From assembly GCA_910586225.1 (NCBI GenBank), contig CAJUIL010000018.1, positions 1 to 64,000 on the forward strand: a stretch of 64,000 nt of DNA, given 5' to 3'. The notes under the pieces are model-generated. The model was not told the DNA's origin, did no database searches, and saw nothing but the letters and a program-made list of their open reading frames with translations. The stretch's first letter is position 1; each line of letters begins with the position of its first letter. The DNA comes from an uncultured Eubacterium sp. (GTDB lineage Bacteria > Bacillota > Clostridia > Lachnospirales > Lachnospiraceae). Shown one piece after another: positions 16,237 to 25,498 of the stretch. Both the position numbers and the translations under genes were made by a program.

Positions 16237-17571
16237 TTATAATACCGCCTGCCTGATTACCCGTACCATTTCAGTCAGCATCTGCTCTGTCATACCTGGA
16301 TATACTCCGACCCAGAACGTATCCCGCATGATCCGATCCGTCTGCTCCAGCTTTCCAGCAATCCGATACCCATACGAGCCTGCCCGCATCGCATCAAAGC
16401 ACGGATGCCTGATCAGATTTCCCGCAAACAGCATCCGCGTCTGGATGCCCCTGCCCTCCAGCATAGACACAACGCGGCCCCTGTCCAGCCCTTCCCTGCA
16501 CGTAACTGGAAAGCCGAACCAGCACGGATCAGAATGCGCGCACGCCTGCGGCAGCAGCAGCCTGTCTGAAAGATCCGCCAATCCCTCATGGAGCCGTCGG
16601 AAATTTTCCCTGCGCGCCCTTGCGAACACCGGGAGCTTTTCCAGCTGTGCGCAGCCTATCGCCGCCTGCATATCCGTCGCCTTGAGGTTATAACCAAAAT
16701 GCGAATATACATATTTATGGTCATAACCTAACGGCAGTTCCCCATACTGCTTCTCAAAGCGGTGCCCGCACATATTATCCTGCCCGGACGGGCACGTACA
16801 ATCTCTGCCCCAGTCTCTGAGCGACCGGATGATCCTATGCAGCAGCGGCTGGTTTGTATAGACTGCCCCGCCTTCCCCCATCGTCATATGGTGCGGCGGG
16901 TAAAAGCTAGACGTCGCGATATCCCCGAAAGTCCCTGTCAGATGCCAGTCCCCATCCACCTCATACGCTGAGCCAAGCGCGTCACAATTATCCTCCACAA
17001 GCCATAGATGGTATTTCTCGCAGAACCCCTTTACCTGTGCAAGGTCAAACGGGTTGCCGAGCGTATGCGCCGCTATAACCGCCTTGGTCCTTCCCGAAAC
17101 CGCCGCCTCCAGCTGGCTGACATCCAGGTTGTACTGCGGGATGGTCACATCGATAAATACCGGGACCGCACCAAACTGTACCAGCGGGGCGACCGTCGTC
17201 GGAAAACCTGCAGCCACCGTGATCACCTCATCCCCGCGCTGAATGGCCCTGTCCCCAAGCAGCGGCGAGGTCAGCGCCATAAATGCCAGAAGGTTCGCGG
17301 AAGAACCGGAATTGACCAGCGAGCAGTACTTCACGCCCAAATACCGTGCAAGCCCTTCCTCAAACTGCTCCGTATAGCGTCCGCCCGTCAGCCAGAACTC
17401 CAGGGCGCTATCCACCAGGTTCACCATCTCCTGGCTGTCATATACCCGCGCGGCGTAGGGGATGCGCTGCCCCTGCACCCATTGTCCGGCAGCATGATAC
17501 TTGCTGCAATACGCTCCTACCTGCTGCAGGATCATCCTTCTTGCTTCCTGTTCCGACATATTCCCAAACAT
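16237..17571 (-). CDS. rfbH: CDP-4-keto-6-deoxy-D-glucose-3-dehydrase (E1)
   Basis: A 444-residue enzyme of the DegT/AhbA-like PLP fold that, unlike aminotransferases, removes the C3 hydroxyl of CDP-4-keto-6-deoxyglucose. The features that mark E1 are visible: a His pair (227-228, FYPPHHMTMGEGGA) where aminotransferases have the PLP lysine, and a [2Fe-2S] cysteine set with Cys196 (DNCDALG), Cys258, Cys260 and Cys268 (CTCPSGQDNMC, the C-x-C-x7-C spacing of the Yersinia enzyme). It needs an E3-type reductase, which is not in the window. It is 13 bases after rfbF, so the CDP-dideoxyhexose steps are co-expressed. Confidence 0.93.
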   Translation of the reverse strand: MFGNMSEQEARRMILQQVGAYCSKYHAAGQWVQGQRIPYAARVYDSQEMVNLVDSALEFWLTGGRYTEQFEEGLARYLGVKYCSLVNSGSSANLLAFMALTSPLLGDRAIQRGDEVITVAAGFPTTVAPLVQFGAVPVFIDVTIPQYNLDVSQLEAAVSGRTKAVIAAHTLGNPFDLAQVKGFCEKYHLWLVEDNCDALGSAYEVDGDWHLTGTFGDIATSSFYPPHHMTMGEGGAVYTNQPLLHRIIRSLRDWGRDCTCPSGQDNMCGHRFEKQYGELPLGYDHKYVYSHFGYNLKATDMQAAIGCAQLEKLPVFARARRENFRRLHEGLADLSDRLLLPQACAHSDPCWFGFPVTCREGLDRGRVVSMLEGRGIQTRMLFAGNLIRHPCFDAMRAGSYGYRIAGKLEQTDRIMRDTFWVGVYPGMTEQMLTEMVRVIRQAVL

Positions 17572-17584
17572 ATGCTCCCTCCTG

Positions 17585-18379
17585 CTATCCTTGATCCTCT
17601 ATATCCTTCCATATCTTCCATGGTGCCTGTCCGCTTTCCCACAGTCCCTCCAGATACTCCTTATCCCGCAGCGTATCCATCGGGGACCAGAACCCACCAT
17701 GCAGGTACGCTGCCATCTCCCCGCACTCCGCCACACGCTCCAGCGGCCCTGCCTCCAGCATCTGGCTCCCGTCCCCCAGGTAATCAAAGACACCCCGGTT
17801 CAATACCATGAACCCTGCATTCACCCACGCCTGGTCTGCCTGGGCTTTTTCCCGGAATCCCAGAACTTGGTTTGTCTCCTGGTCCATCCGCAGCGTACCG
17901 AACCTTCCTGCCGGCCGGGTGGCAGTAACCGTCGCAAGCTTGCCGCAGGCGCGGTGGTACGCCACCAGCTTTGGGATATCCACATCCGCTACGCCGTCCC
18001 CATAAGTGAGCAGGAATTCCTCATCCTCAATGTAATCCCGTATCTTAAGGATACGACCTGCCGTAAACGTATGCAGCCCTGTATTCGCAAGCGTCACCTG
18101 CCATGGCTCCACATACCCTCCCTGCGCAGCGATATGCCTGTCCGCCAGGGAAAACGTGCTGTCCGACTGGTACATATGATAATTGATAAAATACTTTTTG
18201 ATCATCTGCCCTTTGTAGCCACAACAGATGATAAATTCACGGAAACCATAATGTGAATAGATCTTCATGATATGCCACAAGATCGGCCGGCCCCCGATCT
18301 CGATCATCGGCTTTGGCCGCAGCTGGGATTCCTCGCTGATGCGTGTACCCTTGCCGCCTGCCAGAATCACTACCTTCAT
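17585..18379 (-). CDS. rfbF: Glucose-1-phosphate cytidylyltransferase
   Basis: A 264-residue nucleotidyltransferase that makes CDP-glucose from CTP and glucose-1-phosphate. It shows LAGGKGTRISEES near the N-terminus, RPKPMIEIGGRPILWHIMK, a YGDGVADVD metal site near 128, and GFWSPMDTLRDK near the C-terminus, all typical of RfbF. GGTGAGGATAGC precedes the start. It directly precedes rfbH. The expected next enzyme, CDP-glucose 4,6-dehydratase (RfbG), is not between them or elsewhere in the window. Confidence 0.94.
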   Translation of the reverse strand: MKVVILAGGKGTRISEESQLRPKPMIEIGGRPILWHIMKIYSHYGFREFIICCGYKGQMIKKYFINYHMYQSDSTFSLADRHIAAQGGYVEPWQVTLANTGLHTFTAGRILKIRDYIEDEEFLLTYGDGVADVDIPKLVAYHRACGKLATVTATRPAGRFGTLRMDQETNQVLGFREKAQADQAWVNAGFMVLNRGVFDYLGDGSQMLEAGPLERVAECGEMAAYLHGGFWSPMDTLRDKEYLEGLWESGQAPWKIWKDIEDQG

Positions 18380-18418
18380 GCTATCCTCACCTCCCTATTT
18401 TTATGTATTTTCAGTCTA

Positions 18419-20383
18419 TTACTTCTTATAATAGTAAAATGGCTTATCCTGGATCGTAAATGTTTCAGCGAGATAAAAGGACGGATCTTGCAGGAATACT
18501 TTTTCCAATATGTATTGATGATGCATAACACCGCTCAGCAAGAAGCCATCCTGCTGCAGGATTTCCTCCACGATCACATTTACTGTATCCTCCCCCATCT
18601 CACCACCACCTAAAAACAAATCCGAAAAATCCCTGACGTGGGCATAATTATCCCAGCCCAGCATATGGTAGAGTATAGATATTCCAGACCCTGCCCCATA
18701 TACATTTTCTGGCACTCGCGACGCAAGATCCGTCAGCTCCGGCTCAATCCCCTTTGTCGTAAGCACCTGTGGCGAATGCGATTCGTTTACCATATTCGCC
18801 GCACTTAGCGTAAGCTGTACGCCAAGGCTTGCTACAATAACAAGCGACACCACAGCAACCGACCTCTTTCCAAGCTCCTCCAGGGATACCTCTCTGCGCC
18901 ACCGTTTTAACGAAGGCCATGTCTTTTCTATAAGGAGCGCATTTGCACAGACCGCTTCCCCAAAACAGATCGTTAGATTGGAATATGCCGCCCGGTTCAC
19001 ATAATAGCTAAATGAGAGCAGACCAAGTACCGCAATCACAACAGCTGCCGGCGCATCCGGGCTCATAACCTCCCCTCCTTTTTGGAACAGCCTGGTATGG
19101 TACAGCCCCCAAGCAGTCAGCGCAGCAAAAAGGCAGAATACATAGACCCACGCATGATTGCCCCATGGAAGATCATAACGCAGCGTCCCATCCATATACC
19201 CTTTGGTAAACAGAGGGATAAAAAAAGCCCGAAAGATCAGCTTACCACCACACAATAAATTATAAGCATTCACGACTGCTATGCTAAACAACAGGCTGGC
19301 AGCACTATAAAATGCCAGCTTCCCCAAAAAAAGCAGCTGCTTCCTTTCATACCACTGGTGCACCTGGAGCCGCTGTGTTATAACAGCCGCGCTAAATGCC
19401 AACAGGCAAAATATCCCGCTTTCTGTATTCCAAAGGATCGCCAGTGACACCAACAGATATCCTATACACATCCATTTGGTTTCCCAGAGCTTCTTTTTAT
19501 GCCGCACCAACCAGCAGACATATGCGCAAAGCAGCATTGGAAACAGCTCACGGATCGGAAATACCTGCCAGTAAGGTCCTGCTCCCCGGTGTACCGCAGC
19601 TTCATAAACACCCGCACACGCAGCAGCTGCGCGCAGCCAGTTTTTGGAGAGGATCGTATGGCATACATAATACGATGCTGCTACCGTCATGCAGCCGGCT
19701 GCCGCAATCAGAGCTGCTATCACATACGGGCTTCCATTTGACAAACGGACAGGTAGCAGGAAAAACAAGCCGTAGTGCCCGTAGATTCCTGACGTTATTT
19801 TTGTATACGGTATCAGGTCACAGACATTATAAATACTTTCTATAACCGCAACTGCATGATGCATATCAATCTTAAATAGATTGACATAATAAGTTCCGTA
19901 AAAACATAAAACTATGCACATCACATATACAAAGTACAACGAAAACGTGGAAATCTCCCTTTCTTTTAGAAGCATATAAAAAGTTAAAACTATCCCCGCA
20001 AGAAAAACCAGCCTCATCAGGCTTGAAGGAACTGTAAACACCGCCCTGCCTGAAGCCGTATACGGAAACTCATCCACAAACTCTATCCAAAACCAACGAT
20101 CCAGCGAATATAACAAAATAATAACAGGAAGCGCAGCAATAGCTGCTTGCTCATAATATGACATAACATATTGCATCGTGCTGTTTTCAGTTCTTTCAAA
20201 AAGAATGCAAACTATCCGGATCCCAAAAAAGACAGAAAAAAACACCAACAGCATAACGGCATAAAACCGGAAATTACTTTCATTCATCCACAACCAAATG
20301 CCACTGTATCCCTCTGACTGCAACCCCAGCACATACCACGCAAACCGCAGGCTTGCAAAACACGCCGCGCAAAGGCAAAGCAT
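18419..20383 (-). CDS. Polytopic membrane protein of unknown function (possible GT-C-type)
   Basis: A 654-residue protein with roughly 13 hydrophobic segments spread over residues 1-520 and a soluble C-terminal part (about 540-654). The layout (many helices, loop with EFPYTASGR after an early helix, extracellular C-terminal domain) resembles GT-C glycosyltransferases or uncharacterised polysaccharide-cluster membrane proteins, but I see no decisive motif. The ATG at 20383 is the only in-frame ATG; upstream codons remain open to 20431 and lack a good ribosome site, so the exact start is uncertain. It is between the two nucleotidyltransferase genes and rfbF. Confidence 0.65.
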   Translation of the reverse strand: MLCLCAACFASLRFAWYVLGLQSEGYSGIWLWMNESNFRFYAVMLLVFFSVFFGIRIVCILFERTENSTMQYVMSYYEQAAIAALPVIILLYSLDRWFWIEFVDEFPYTASGRAVFTVPSSLMRLVFLAGIVLTFYMLLKEREISTFSLYFVYVMCIVLCFYGTYYVNLFKIDMHHAVAVIESIYNVCDLIPYTKITSGIYGHYGLFFLLPVRLSNGSPYVIAALIAAAGCMTVAASYYVCHTILSKNWLRAAAACAGVYEAAVHRGAGPYWQVFPIRELFPMLLCAYVCWLVRHKKKLWETKWMCIGYLLVSLAILWNTESGIFCLLAFSAAVITQRLQVHQWYERKQLLFLGKLAFYSAASLLFSIAVVNAYNLLCGGKLIFRAFFIPLFTKGYMDGTLRYDLPWGNHAWVYVFCLFAALTAWGLYHTRLFQKGGEVMSPDAPAAVVIAVLGLLSFSYYVNRAAYSNLTICFGEAVCANALLIEKTWPSLKRWRREVSLEELGKRSVAVVSLVIVASLGVQLTLSAANMVNESHSPQVLTTKGIEPELTDLASRVPENVYGAGSGISILYHMLGWDNYAHVRDFSDLFLGGGEMGEDTVNVIVEEILQQDGFLLSGVMHHQYILEKVFLQDPSFYLAETFTIQDKPFYYYKK

Positions 20384-20461
20384 CCATATTTGTTTGCTGG
20401 TAAATCTGATCCTACTTAAAATATCTAATCACCCCTTCTTCAGATTCACTACTCTTCACTC

Positions 20462-21361
20462 TCACCGGATCACCGGCTCCTCTTCCTTCATGCTTTTTTC
20501 CAAGATTGCATACCCCCATTCCAACTGCTCTTCCAAAGCAGCCTGTTCCTCTTGGCATAGATGCCGCATCTGGAATTTTTCAAATTCCTTTATCGTATGG
20601 TTAATATATGCATCTATAACCTCCACCCGCTCTGTCGATAAAAAACTCCCTGTATCATGACGTGCACTGGTTCCATGGATTTTTACATATTCCTTCGCCT
20701 TCTTTTGCGCATTTTGTAGTGTTATTAGCACCTGGTGTCTTAATTCGCCGGAAACGCTCTGCAACAGAGCCGGCAAATAAACCGGTGGAAACTCTCCGTA
20801 GCGCTGTGCGTAATTCATCGACAATGCCGTATGCAGCTGTTTTAGATACACTTTGATGTTCACACGGCTATGCCCTAGACAGTCATGCATCAGCATCTGC
20901 TTGCGTGATTCTAAGTAATAATCCCGATGGAAACATTCCTTTAAGAGCGGGGCAAGCTTCTGCTGGAGTCCATAAGGATCCCAGGCATACGGGGAAAGAA
21001 GCGTATCCCCCACAACCGTATACAGCCCACAGGAAAACTTGCCATCAACCGACGGATAAACCAGATAATGTAAAAATGACGTCGTTTCCCAAAAAGAAAA
21101 CTGCTCAAAATAAATATTTTCCAACTGCATCCGATAAATCAGCTCTGATTCCGGTAATTTCTGTGGAAAGCGTATCTTTTCATCCGGAAAGCTTTTCTTT
21201 ATATACAAAAACCGGGTATCATAGTCACTGTCCGCAAACTGCATCCCTCTTGCAATACTTCCTAAAACTGCTGCATATACTACTTTGACATCCCGTTCCT
21301 GTTCGCATTTTTCAATTCCCTGTTTAATACTTTTCTTTAACTCCTCTGAACCAAACAGCAT
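20462..21361 (-). CDS. Pol-beta-superfamily nucleotidyltransferase (COG3541/YcgL-like)
   Basis: A 299-residue protein whose N-terminal third has the minimal nucleotidyltransferase signature: LGSIARGMQFADSDYDTRFLY (about 31-51), i.e. GS, then paired aspartates for metal, matching the SRARG...DSDYDVRFIY pattern of YcgL-type proteins. The C-terminal two thirds are helical. Known relatives transfer nucleotides to unknown targets. AGGGAGGGACT precedes the start. It is followed 5' by a second, diverged member of the same superfamily, so the two appear to be a tandem pair within the glycan cluster. Substrate unknown. Confidence 0.75.
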   Translation of the reverse strand: MLFGSEELKKSIKQGIEKCEQERDVKVVYAAVLGSIARGMQFADSDYDTRFLYIKKSFPDEKIRFPQKLPESELIYRMQLENIYFEQFSFWETTSFLHYLVYPSVDGKFSCGLYTVVGDTLLSPYAWDPYGLQQKLAPLLKECFHRDYYLESRKQMLMHDCLGHSRVNIKVYLKQLHTALSMNYAQRYGEFPPVYLPALLQSVSGELRHQVLITLQNAQKKAKEYVKIHGTSARHDTGSFLSTERVEVIDAYINHTIKEFEKFQMRHLCQEEQAALEEQLEWGYAILEKSMKEEEPVIR

Positions 21362-21401
21362 AGTCCCTCCCTACCAGCTGGAAGGATGCCGCATTTCAGA
21401 A

Positions 21402-22298
21402 TTATTTTTTTAAGCTCTCACTTTTATCTAACGGAAGGTATGCCTCTTTTAAGAAGTCCTCTTTTTTCTGCATTCTATCTACAAGCTCTTCCAGTTGGTT
21501 TTCTATCCATATATTTAAATAAGGTATGGTCAACGTATAGCTTTTTTCCTTTGCTATGCTGCTGCACCTATTTTTTTCCCACAGCGCCCGGCAAAGTTCA
21601 AGAACTGGCTGTTCGATTCCAGCTCCTCCCCCCCCCCCGACCAAATACTCAAAATCCATCACGGGCCGCATTCCTTTCAAAACTGCCCTACAAACCATGA
21701 TCTCGCTTATTGTGTAGAGATATTTCCGCACCGATACCTGCTCCTGCTCCCGGATCCTCTCCCAATAATTCCCATATGCGCGGCTAAAATAAGCATCCCA
21801 GATATCTATTAAACGCAACCCTTCTTTCAGATTTCCATAAGCATTTTCTACGGAACCTTTTTGAAATTCCATCCTCTTGTCCGCCAGATATATACGCATC
21901 ACCATTTCCTTCAGAAATCCAGGTCTTTCATGATCCTTTCTATTTACAATTTCATCTGTTTCTTCTTGGCTACGATAAAACCGTGTTGGATATTTGCGTC
22001 CTACTGCACCATAAGTTATGCATTCTGCTTCTATTTCCCTAAGTGGGGCATAAAAACAGTCAAGCCCCATACCAGCACGATCGATCCGCTTTATACGAAT
22101 GCCCGAAAAACCTTTAGACCTGCCATCTACAACCAAACAGCAGTCAACGTCGCTACTCGCATTTGACAGATTTAAAGAAATACTACCGCTTACCGCACCA
22201 AACAGCAGCCTGCACTCTAATTCTTCCTCGATCCGTCCTGCATTTTCCTGAATCATGGACATACATCTATCCAACGTCTCATTTTTCATCCGGCTCAT
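21402..22298 (-). CDS. Second nucleotidyltransferase-like protein, with an internal poly-G tract
   Basis: A 298-residue protein with SGSISLNLSNASSDVDCCLV near residues 37-56, a GS...D-x-D arrangement typical of pol-beta-type nucleotidyltransferases. Overall length and layout resemble the neighbouring gene at 20462-21361, but the sequences are diverged. The gene contains 11 consecutive G on the coding strand (21628-21638), encoding Gly residues in VGGGGGAG; slippage there would frameshift the last quarter of the protein. It starts after AGGAAAGGGACTGTA and overlaps the end of the upstream gene by 20 bases. Function unknown; a phase-variable expression state is possible. Confidence 0.65.
   Translation of the reverse strand: MSRMKNETLDRCMSMIQENAGRIEEELECRLLFGAVSGSISLNLSNASSDVDCCLVVDGRSKGFSGIRIKRIDRAGMGLDCFYAPLREIEAECITYGAVGRKYPTRFYRSQEETDEIVNRKDHERPGFLKEMVMRIYLADKRMEFQKGSVENAYGNLKEGLRLIDIWDAYFSRAYGNYWERIREQEQVSVRKYLYTISEIMVCRAVLKGMRPVMDFEYLVGGGGGAGIEQPVLELCRALWEKNRCSSIAKEKSYTLTIPYLNIWIENQLEELVDRMQKKEDFLKEAYLPLDKSESLKK
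21628..21638 (-). repeat. Homopolymer tract, 11 G on the coding strand
   Basis: Eleven consecutive C on the plus strand (G on the sense strand) lie within the second nucleotidyltransferase gene. As sequenced the frame is open. Confidence 0.95.
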
Positions 22299-23775
22299 TA
22301 CAGTCCCTTTCTATAATATAGCTCTTCAAAATCTTACCCTTTTTATATTTCTGGTTGATACTTGCCGCCACCCGCATGAAATGCCTTTGCGCAAACTCCT
22401 GTGCGACACCCTGTTCCGCATATTTGAGGATACACACGTTGCACCCTGTCAACAGTTGTTGTACCGCATCCAAAGTTCCGTATTCCTGTCCCTTTAATCT
22501 GTCTGCTTCCAAAATAACAATACAGCCATCCTGCGGTGCATTTTCGATACCATACCGAACATCAGTTTCCCGAAAAAGGCGGTTCAGCTGCTGCTCAAGC
22601 TGCCCACACGAATACCTCCATACCCTGCAGCCAAGACGCACACAGAACCTGGCAAAATTCCCAAGGTCAGAGGAACAGTCCACAATATCCAGTTTTGGAA
22701 AACAAGTCTCCCCATATGAAAAGTAAGTTTTTCTTGCATAATACCTGGCAAACCATAAAAGGAATTCCCATTCGCCCCTGTCGCGAAGCTGGATTCCCCG
22801 GTAGAATGCCGGGTGCGGGATGACTGCGTCTGCTCCGTATCCCTGCAGCAACTCCATTGTTTTTGGAATTTCACACGCATTCCAAAATGCATCATAATCC
22901 TCTTTTGCCAGCTTCACCGGAAGGTATTTTTTTCCAAGCGCTACCTGGAACGTACACCGATGTTTACCAGATATCAGGTTGAAGTAATGCCCTTGCCTAT
23001 TCCATTTTGCCTGTGCCGCATTCCGAATAAAAAAATCTGCATCCAGATCTGCAGACGCCCGCATCTCCTCATATACCTGCATCCGGTTTTCCATGACATT
23101 TTCTTTCCACGCCTCTGTCACTTTTACACCATATCTGCCTTCTCCCTGCACCACACAGTATTCTTCCAGATAGTCGTGCGGGCTGGCATCCGTATGATTG
23201 CTAAGGAATCTAAAAAAGTCAATATGGGCAAACATCGAAAGCAGACTCTGCGGCTTCCCCCATGGTCCGTATGACTGTTGACCTTCCATAGCATTGCTAA
23301 ATAAAAATTCTGCTGGTATATAAGCCGTCACCATGCCATTCTCTTCCTGGATCCTTCCAAAATCATGCATCCAGTACGCACGGTCTACATCGGGCATTTT
23401 GAAGCCTCCCCTGCATTCCCCAGCAAACAAGCTGTCATACAGCGCCGCCAGTTCTCGCTCCCCATCGTTCCCATAACCCATCAGAACAGAATATGGCTTG
23501 TAGATCAAGTTATAAAAACCTTTTTTATCCAGCATCCGTGCAATCGCCTCATGCTCAAATACATTTTTCACGGAAATAAAAATATACGTTCCATGATCTC
23601 GAAGCTCATCCGGTACACTATCCATACTCCATACCGGAAGCCCTTTATATTCCCTTAGTTCATATGCCCGCCTGTCTATGTATCCTGCAACATGGAAACC
23701 GCCTTTTTCCAACGCATTCCTAGCAATGCCACCAAGCGATGCAGCCCCGTATAAAATAAAATCTACCTGCTTCAT
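22279..23775 (-). CDS. Rossmann-like domain protein of the polysaccharide cluster, function unknown
   Basis: A 498-residue protein that I cannot assign to a known enzyme. Residues 1-100 form a nucleotide-binding-like domain (DFILYGAASLGGIARNAL, then VAGYIDR, GLPV, YIFISVKN) that recurs in three neighbours. The middle part has SGKHRCTFQVALGKKYLPVKL (about 295-315), reminiscent of the ParB/sulfiredoxin GxHR motif. The C-terminal part has a methyltransferase-like rhythm (LDIVDCSSDLGNFARFCVRLGC, then VILEADRL). I use the ATG at 23775 because GGAGGAA sits five bases upstream and it overlaps the stop of the preceding cytidylyltransferase gene; a longer reading to 23865 would overlap that gene by 90 bases. 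Confidence 0.65.
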   Translation of the reverse strand: MKQVDFILYGAASLGGIARNALEKGGFHVAGYIDRRAYELREYKGLPVWSMDSVPDELRDHGTYIFISVKNVFEHEAIARMLDKKGFYNLIYKPYSVLMGYGNDGERELAALYDSLFAGECRGGFKMPDVDRAYWMHDFGRIQEENGMVTAYIPAEFLFSNAMEGQQSYGPWGKPQSLLSMFAHIDFFRFLSNHTDASPHDYLEEYCVVQGEGRYGVKVTEAWKENVMENRMQVYEEMRASADLDADFFIRNAAQAKWNRQGHYFNLISGKHRCTFQVALGKKYLPVKLAKEDYDAFWNACEIPKTMELLQGYGADAVIPHPAFYRGIQLRDRGEWEFLLWFARYYARKTYFSYGETCFPKLDIVDCSSDLGNFARFCVRLGCRVWRYSCGQLEQQLNRLFRETDVRYGIENAPQDGCIVILEADRLKGQEYGTLDAVQQLLTGCNVCILKYAEQGVAQEFAQRHFMRVAASINQKYKKGKILKSYIIERDCNEPDEK

Positions 23776-24551
23776 CATTTCCTCCATCTTGCCCAAGGCG
23801 CAATTCCCGCATTCCATAAATTCTCTGCTTCTGCCAAATCTCTTTTCGTTTCTACCGCTGTCCAATACCCCAGGTGCTCATAAGCTACGAGCTGCCCCTT
23901 GTCAGACAACTTCACAAGCAGCTGTTTTTCCAAATCATAATTCCCCTGTAAGTATGAGAAAGCATCCCTGCACAACACCATACAGTTTGCATTGACCCAT
24001 GCAACACTGTCCTGTGGCACCCATGATGTATCATAATGGAGTCTCCCTTGTGCGTCCACCGAAAGCAGCCTGTTCCTGCCTGTGGGCCTGGCCACTGCAG
24101 CTGTCGCTGTTTTTCCAGCCTGCAGATGCGTATGCAGCAGCGCATTCACATCTATATCTGACAGACAATCCCCATAAGCAACTATGAATGAATCCTCGTC
24201 CAGATAATTCTGTACCATGCCTACCCTTTGACCAGTAGAAGAAAATAATCCGGTATCCACAACCGTAACCTTCCAATCTTCCGTTTTCTTTTTATGTATC
24301 TCGATCCGGTTGCTCTGCAGGTCAACCGTAATATCCGATTGGTATATATAAAAGTTCATAAAATATTCTTTCACCATATCTGCACGATATCCCGCACAGA
24401 CGATAAACTCACAGATCCCATATTCTGAAAAATGCTTCATAATATGCCAAAGCAGCGGTTTCCCGCCGATCTCCACCATAGGCTTTGGGATCCCTTCCCC
24501 TCTACTATGAAGCGTGCTCTGCATACCGCCTGCCAAAATGACTGCCTTCAT
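23775..24551 (-). CDS. Second glucose-1-phosphate cytidylyltransferase-like protein
   Basis: A 258-residue RfbF paralogue: LAGGMQSTLHSR replaces the usual GGxGTR loop, followed by IPKPMVEIGGKPLLWHIMKHF, YRADMVKEYF, AYGDCLSDIDVN and a C-terminal GYWTAVETKRDL. The core GxGTR nucleotide loop is altered (GMQSTLHS instead of GKGTRIS in the first copy), so it may be less active, have another nucleotide or sugar preference, or be regulatory. The start follows GAGGGGAGCGGAAAG. It is flanked by an SDR (24601) and the Rossmann-domain protein (22279), and its stop codon overlaps the next start. Confidence 0.8.
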   Translation of the reverse strand: MKAVILAGGMQSTLHSRGEGIPKPMVEIGGKPLLWHIMKHFSEYGICEFIVCAGYRADMVKEYFMNFYIYQSDITVDLQSNRIEIHKKKTEDWKVTVVDTGLFSSTGQRVGMVQNYLDEDSFIVAYGDCLSDIDVNALLHTHLQAGKTATAAVARPTGRNRLLSVDAQGRLHYDTSWVPQDSVAWVNANCMVLCRDAFSYLQGNYDLEKQLLVKLSDKGQLVAYEHLGYWTAVETKRDLAEAENLWNAGIAPWARWRK

Positions 24552-24600
24552 CTTTCCGCTCCCCTCTATTTTGTGTGCCACGTGTAAATCGCTCACCATC

Positions 24601-25488
24601 TTACGGGCCTTTTTCCTCAAAACAAAAGGCTCTGTCCACCAGGTGCCAATGCGACTGGTAATAATCGCTAAGCTGCGCTACGGATTCGGCAAATCCGGTA
24701 AACGAAAATCCTCCCATTTCCCGCAGCAGCCTTTGGTTATCCCCGCTATACTCCGGTTTCCATCCCGTTTCTTTTACCAGGATGCGGCAGTCTGACCGCA
24801 GTGTCCGCTTTACAAGCTCCGCCAGGGAATACAGGTCGATCTTCCTCCCCCGGCACACATGATACCTTTGATGCTTTGGCTCATGCTCCAAAAACCACCG
24901 CATGATCTTACACAAATCATCGATCCAAAGATAATCAAAATAAACATTTTTCTGTATCGTAATATCCATTCCTGCCAGCACCCGGCATATGGCATTGGAG
25001 ATGAAGCGCCTCTGGTACTCCTCATACTTCCCGTAGACCCCGAACAGGCACAGATCATAGATGTTCCTGCTCCCTTCACATATCTTTGCCATAAGATATT
25101 TGGAAAATCCATACGCGTCCGCCGGGATATGGCTCCCAAAATATTCCTCCCTCATGCTTGGGGTATAAAAACGCATATCATACTCCGCACCGGATCCAAA
25201 ATAATACATCCTGCCATAAAGCGTACTGCACCTTTCCAGGTTCAAAAACATCCGCAGGTTGCCATCCAATATCTCGTAGGCGGCCACGCCTTCCGTTCTG
25301 GTATTATTCACATTTGCCGCATGGATGACGACATCAAAACAATGCCGGCCAAGATAGCTTTCCACTGCCCGCGCATCCGTAAGGTCCAACGCTTCCCTAT
25401 CCGGCGTCTCGACCTCATGATCCAGACGCAGGTTTTCCGCCAGGTTGCGGCCGATAAAGCCATTTGCGCCAGTCAGTAATATTCTCAT
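24601..25488 (-). CDS. NAD-dependent epimerase/dehydratase-type SDR
   Basis: A 295-residue extended SDR that acts on a nucleotide sugar. It shows LLTGANGFIGRNLAENL (Rossmann GxxGxxG), VIHAANVNNT (about 60), FGSGAEYD, and Tyr-x-x-x-Lys in AYGFSKYLMAK (about 132-141). It is shorter than classical 4,6-dehydratases, and the TxE/DE catalytic pair of dehydratases is not evident. Flanked by a cytidylyltransferase, it may reduce or epimerise a CDP-linked keto sugar (for example the final C4/side-chain reduction of a dideoxy sugar), but this is inference. Two adjacent ATGs (25488, 25491) could serve as start. Confidence 0.8.
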   Translation of the reverse strand: MRILLTGANGFIGRNLAENLRLDHEVETPDREALDLTDARAVESYLGRHCFDVVIHAANVNNTRTEGVAAYEILDGNLRMFLNLERCSTLYGRMYYFGSGAEYDMRFYTPSMREEYFGSHIPADAYGFSKYLMAKICEGSRNIYDLCLFGVYGKYEEYQRRFISNAICRVLAGMDITIQKNVYFDYLWIDDLCKIMRWFLEHEPKHQRYHVCRGRKIDLYSLAELVKRTLRSDCRILVKETGWKPEYSGDNQRLLREMGGFSFTGFAESVAQLSDYYQSHWHLVDRAFCFEEKGP

Positions 25489-25498
25489 CATCCGCCTG

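Noticed and set aside
16237..17571. Ordinary DegT/DnrJ sugar aminotransferase
   Set aside because: The PLP lysine position is a His pair and the [2Fe-2S] cysteine set is present, so it is an E1-type dehydrase.
17008..17811. 267-codon plus-strand reading across rfbH/rfbF
   Set aside because: It spans two well-identified genes on the other strand and its product is Arg/Pro/His-rich without pattern.
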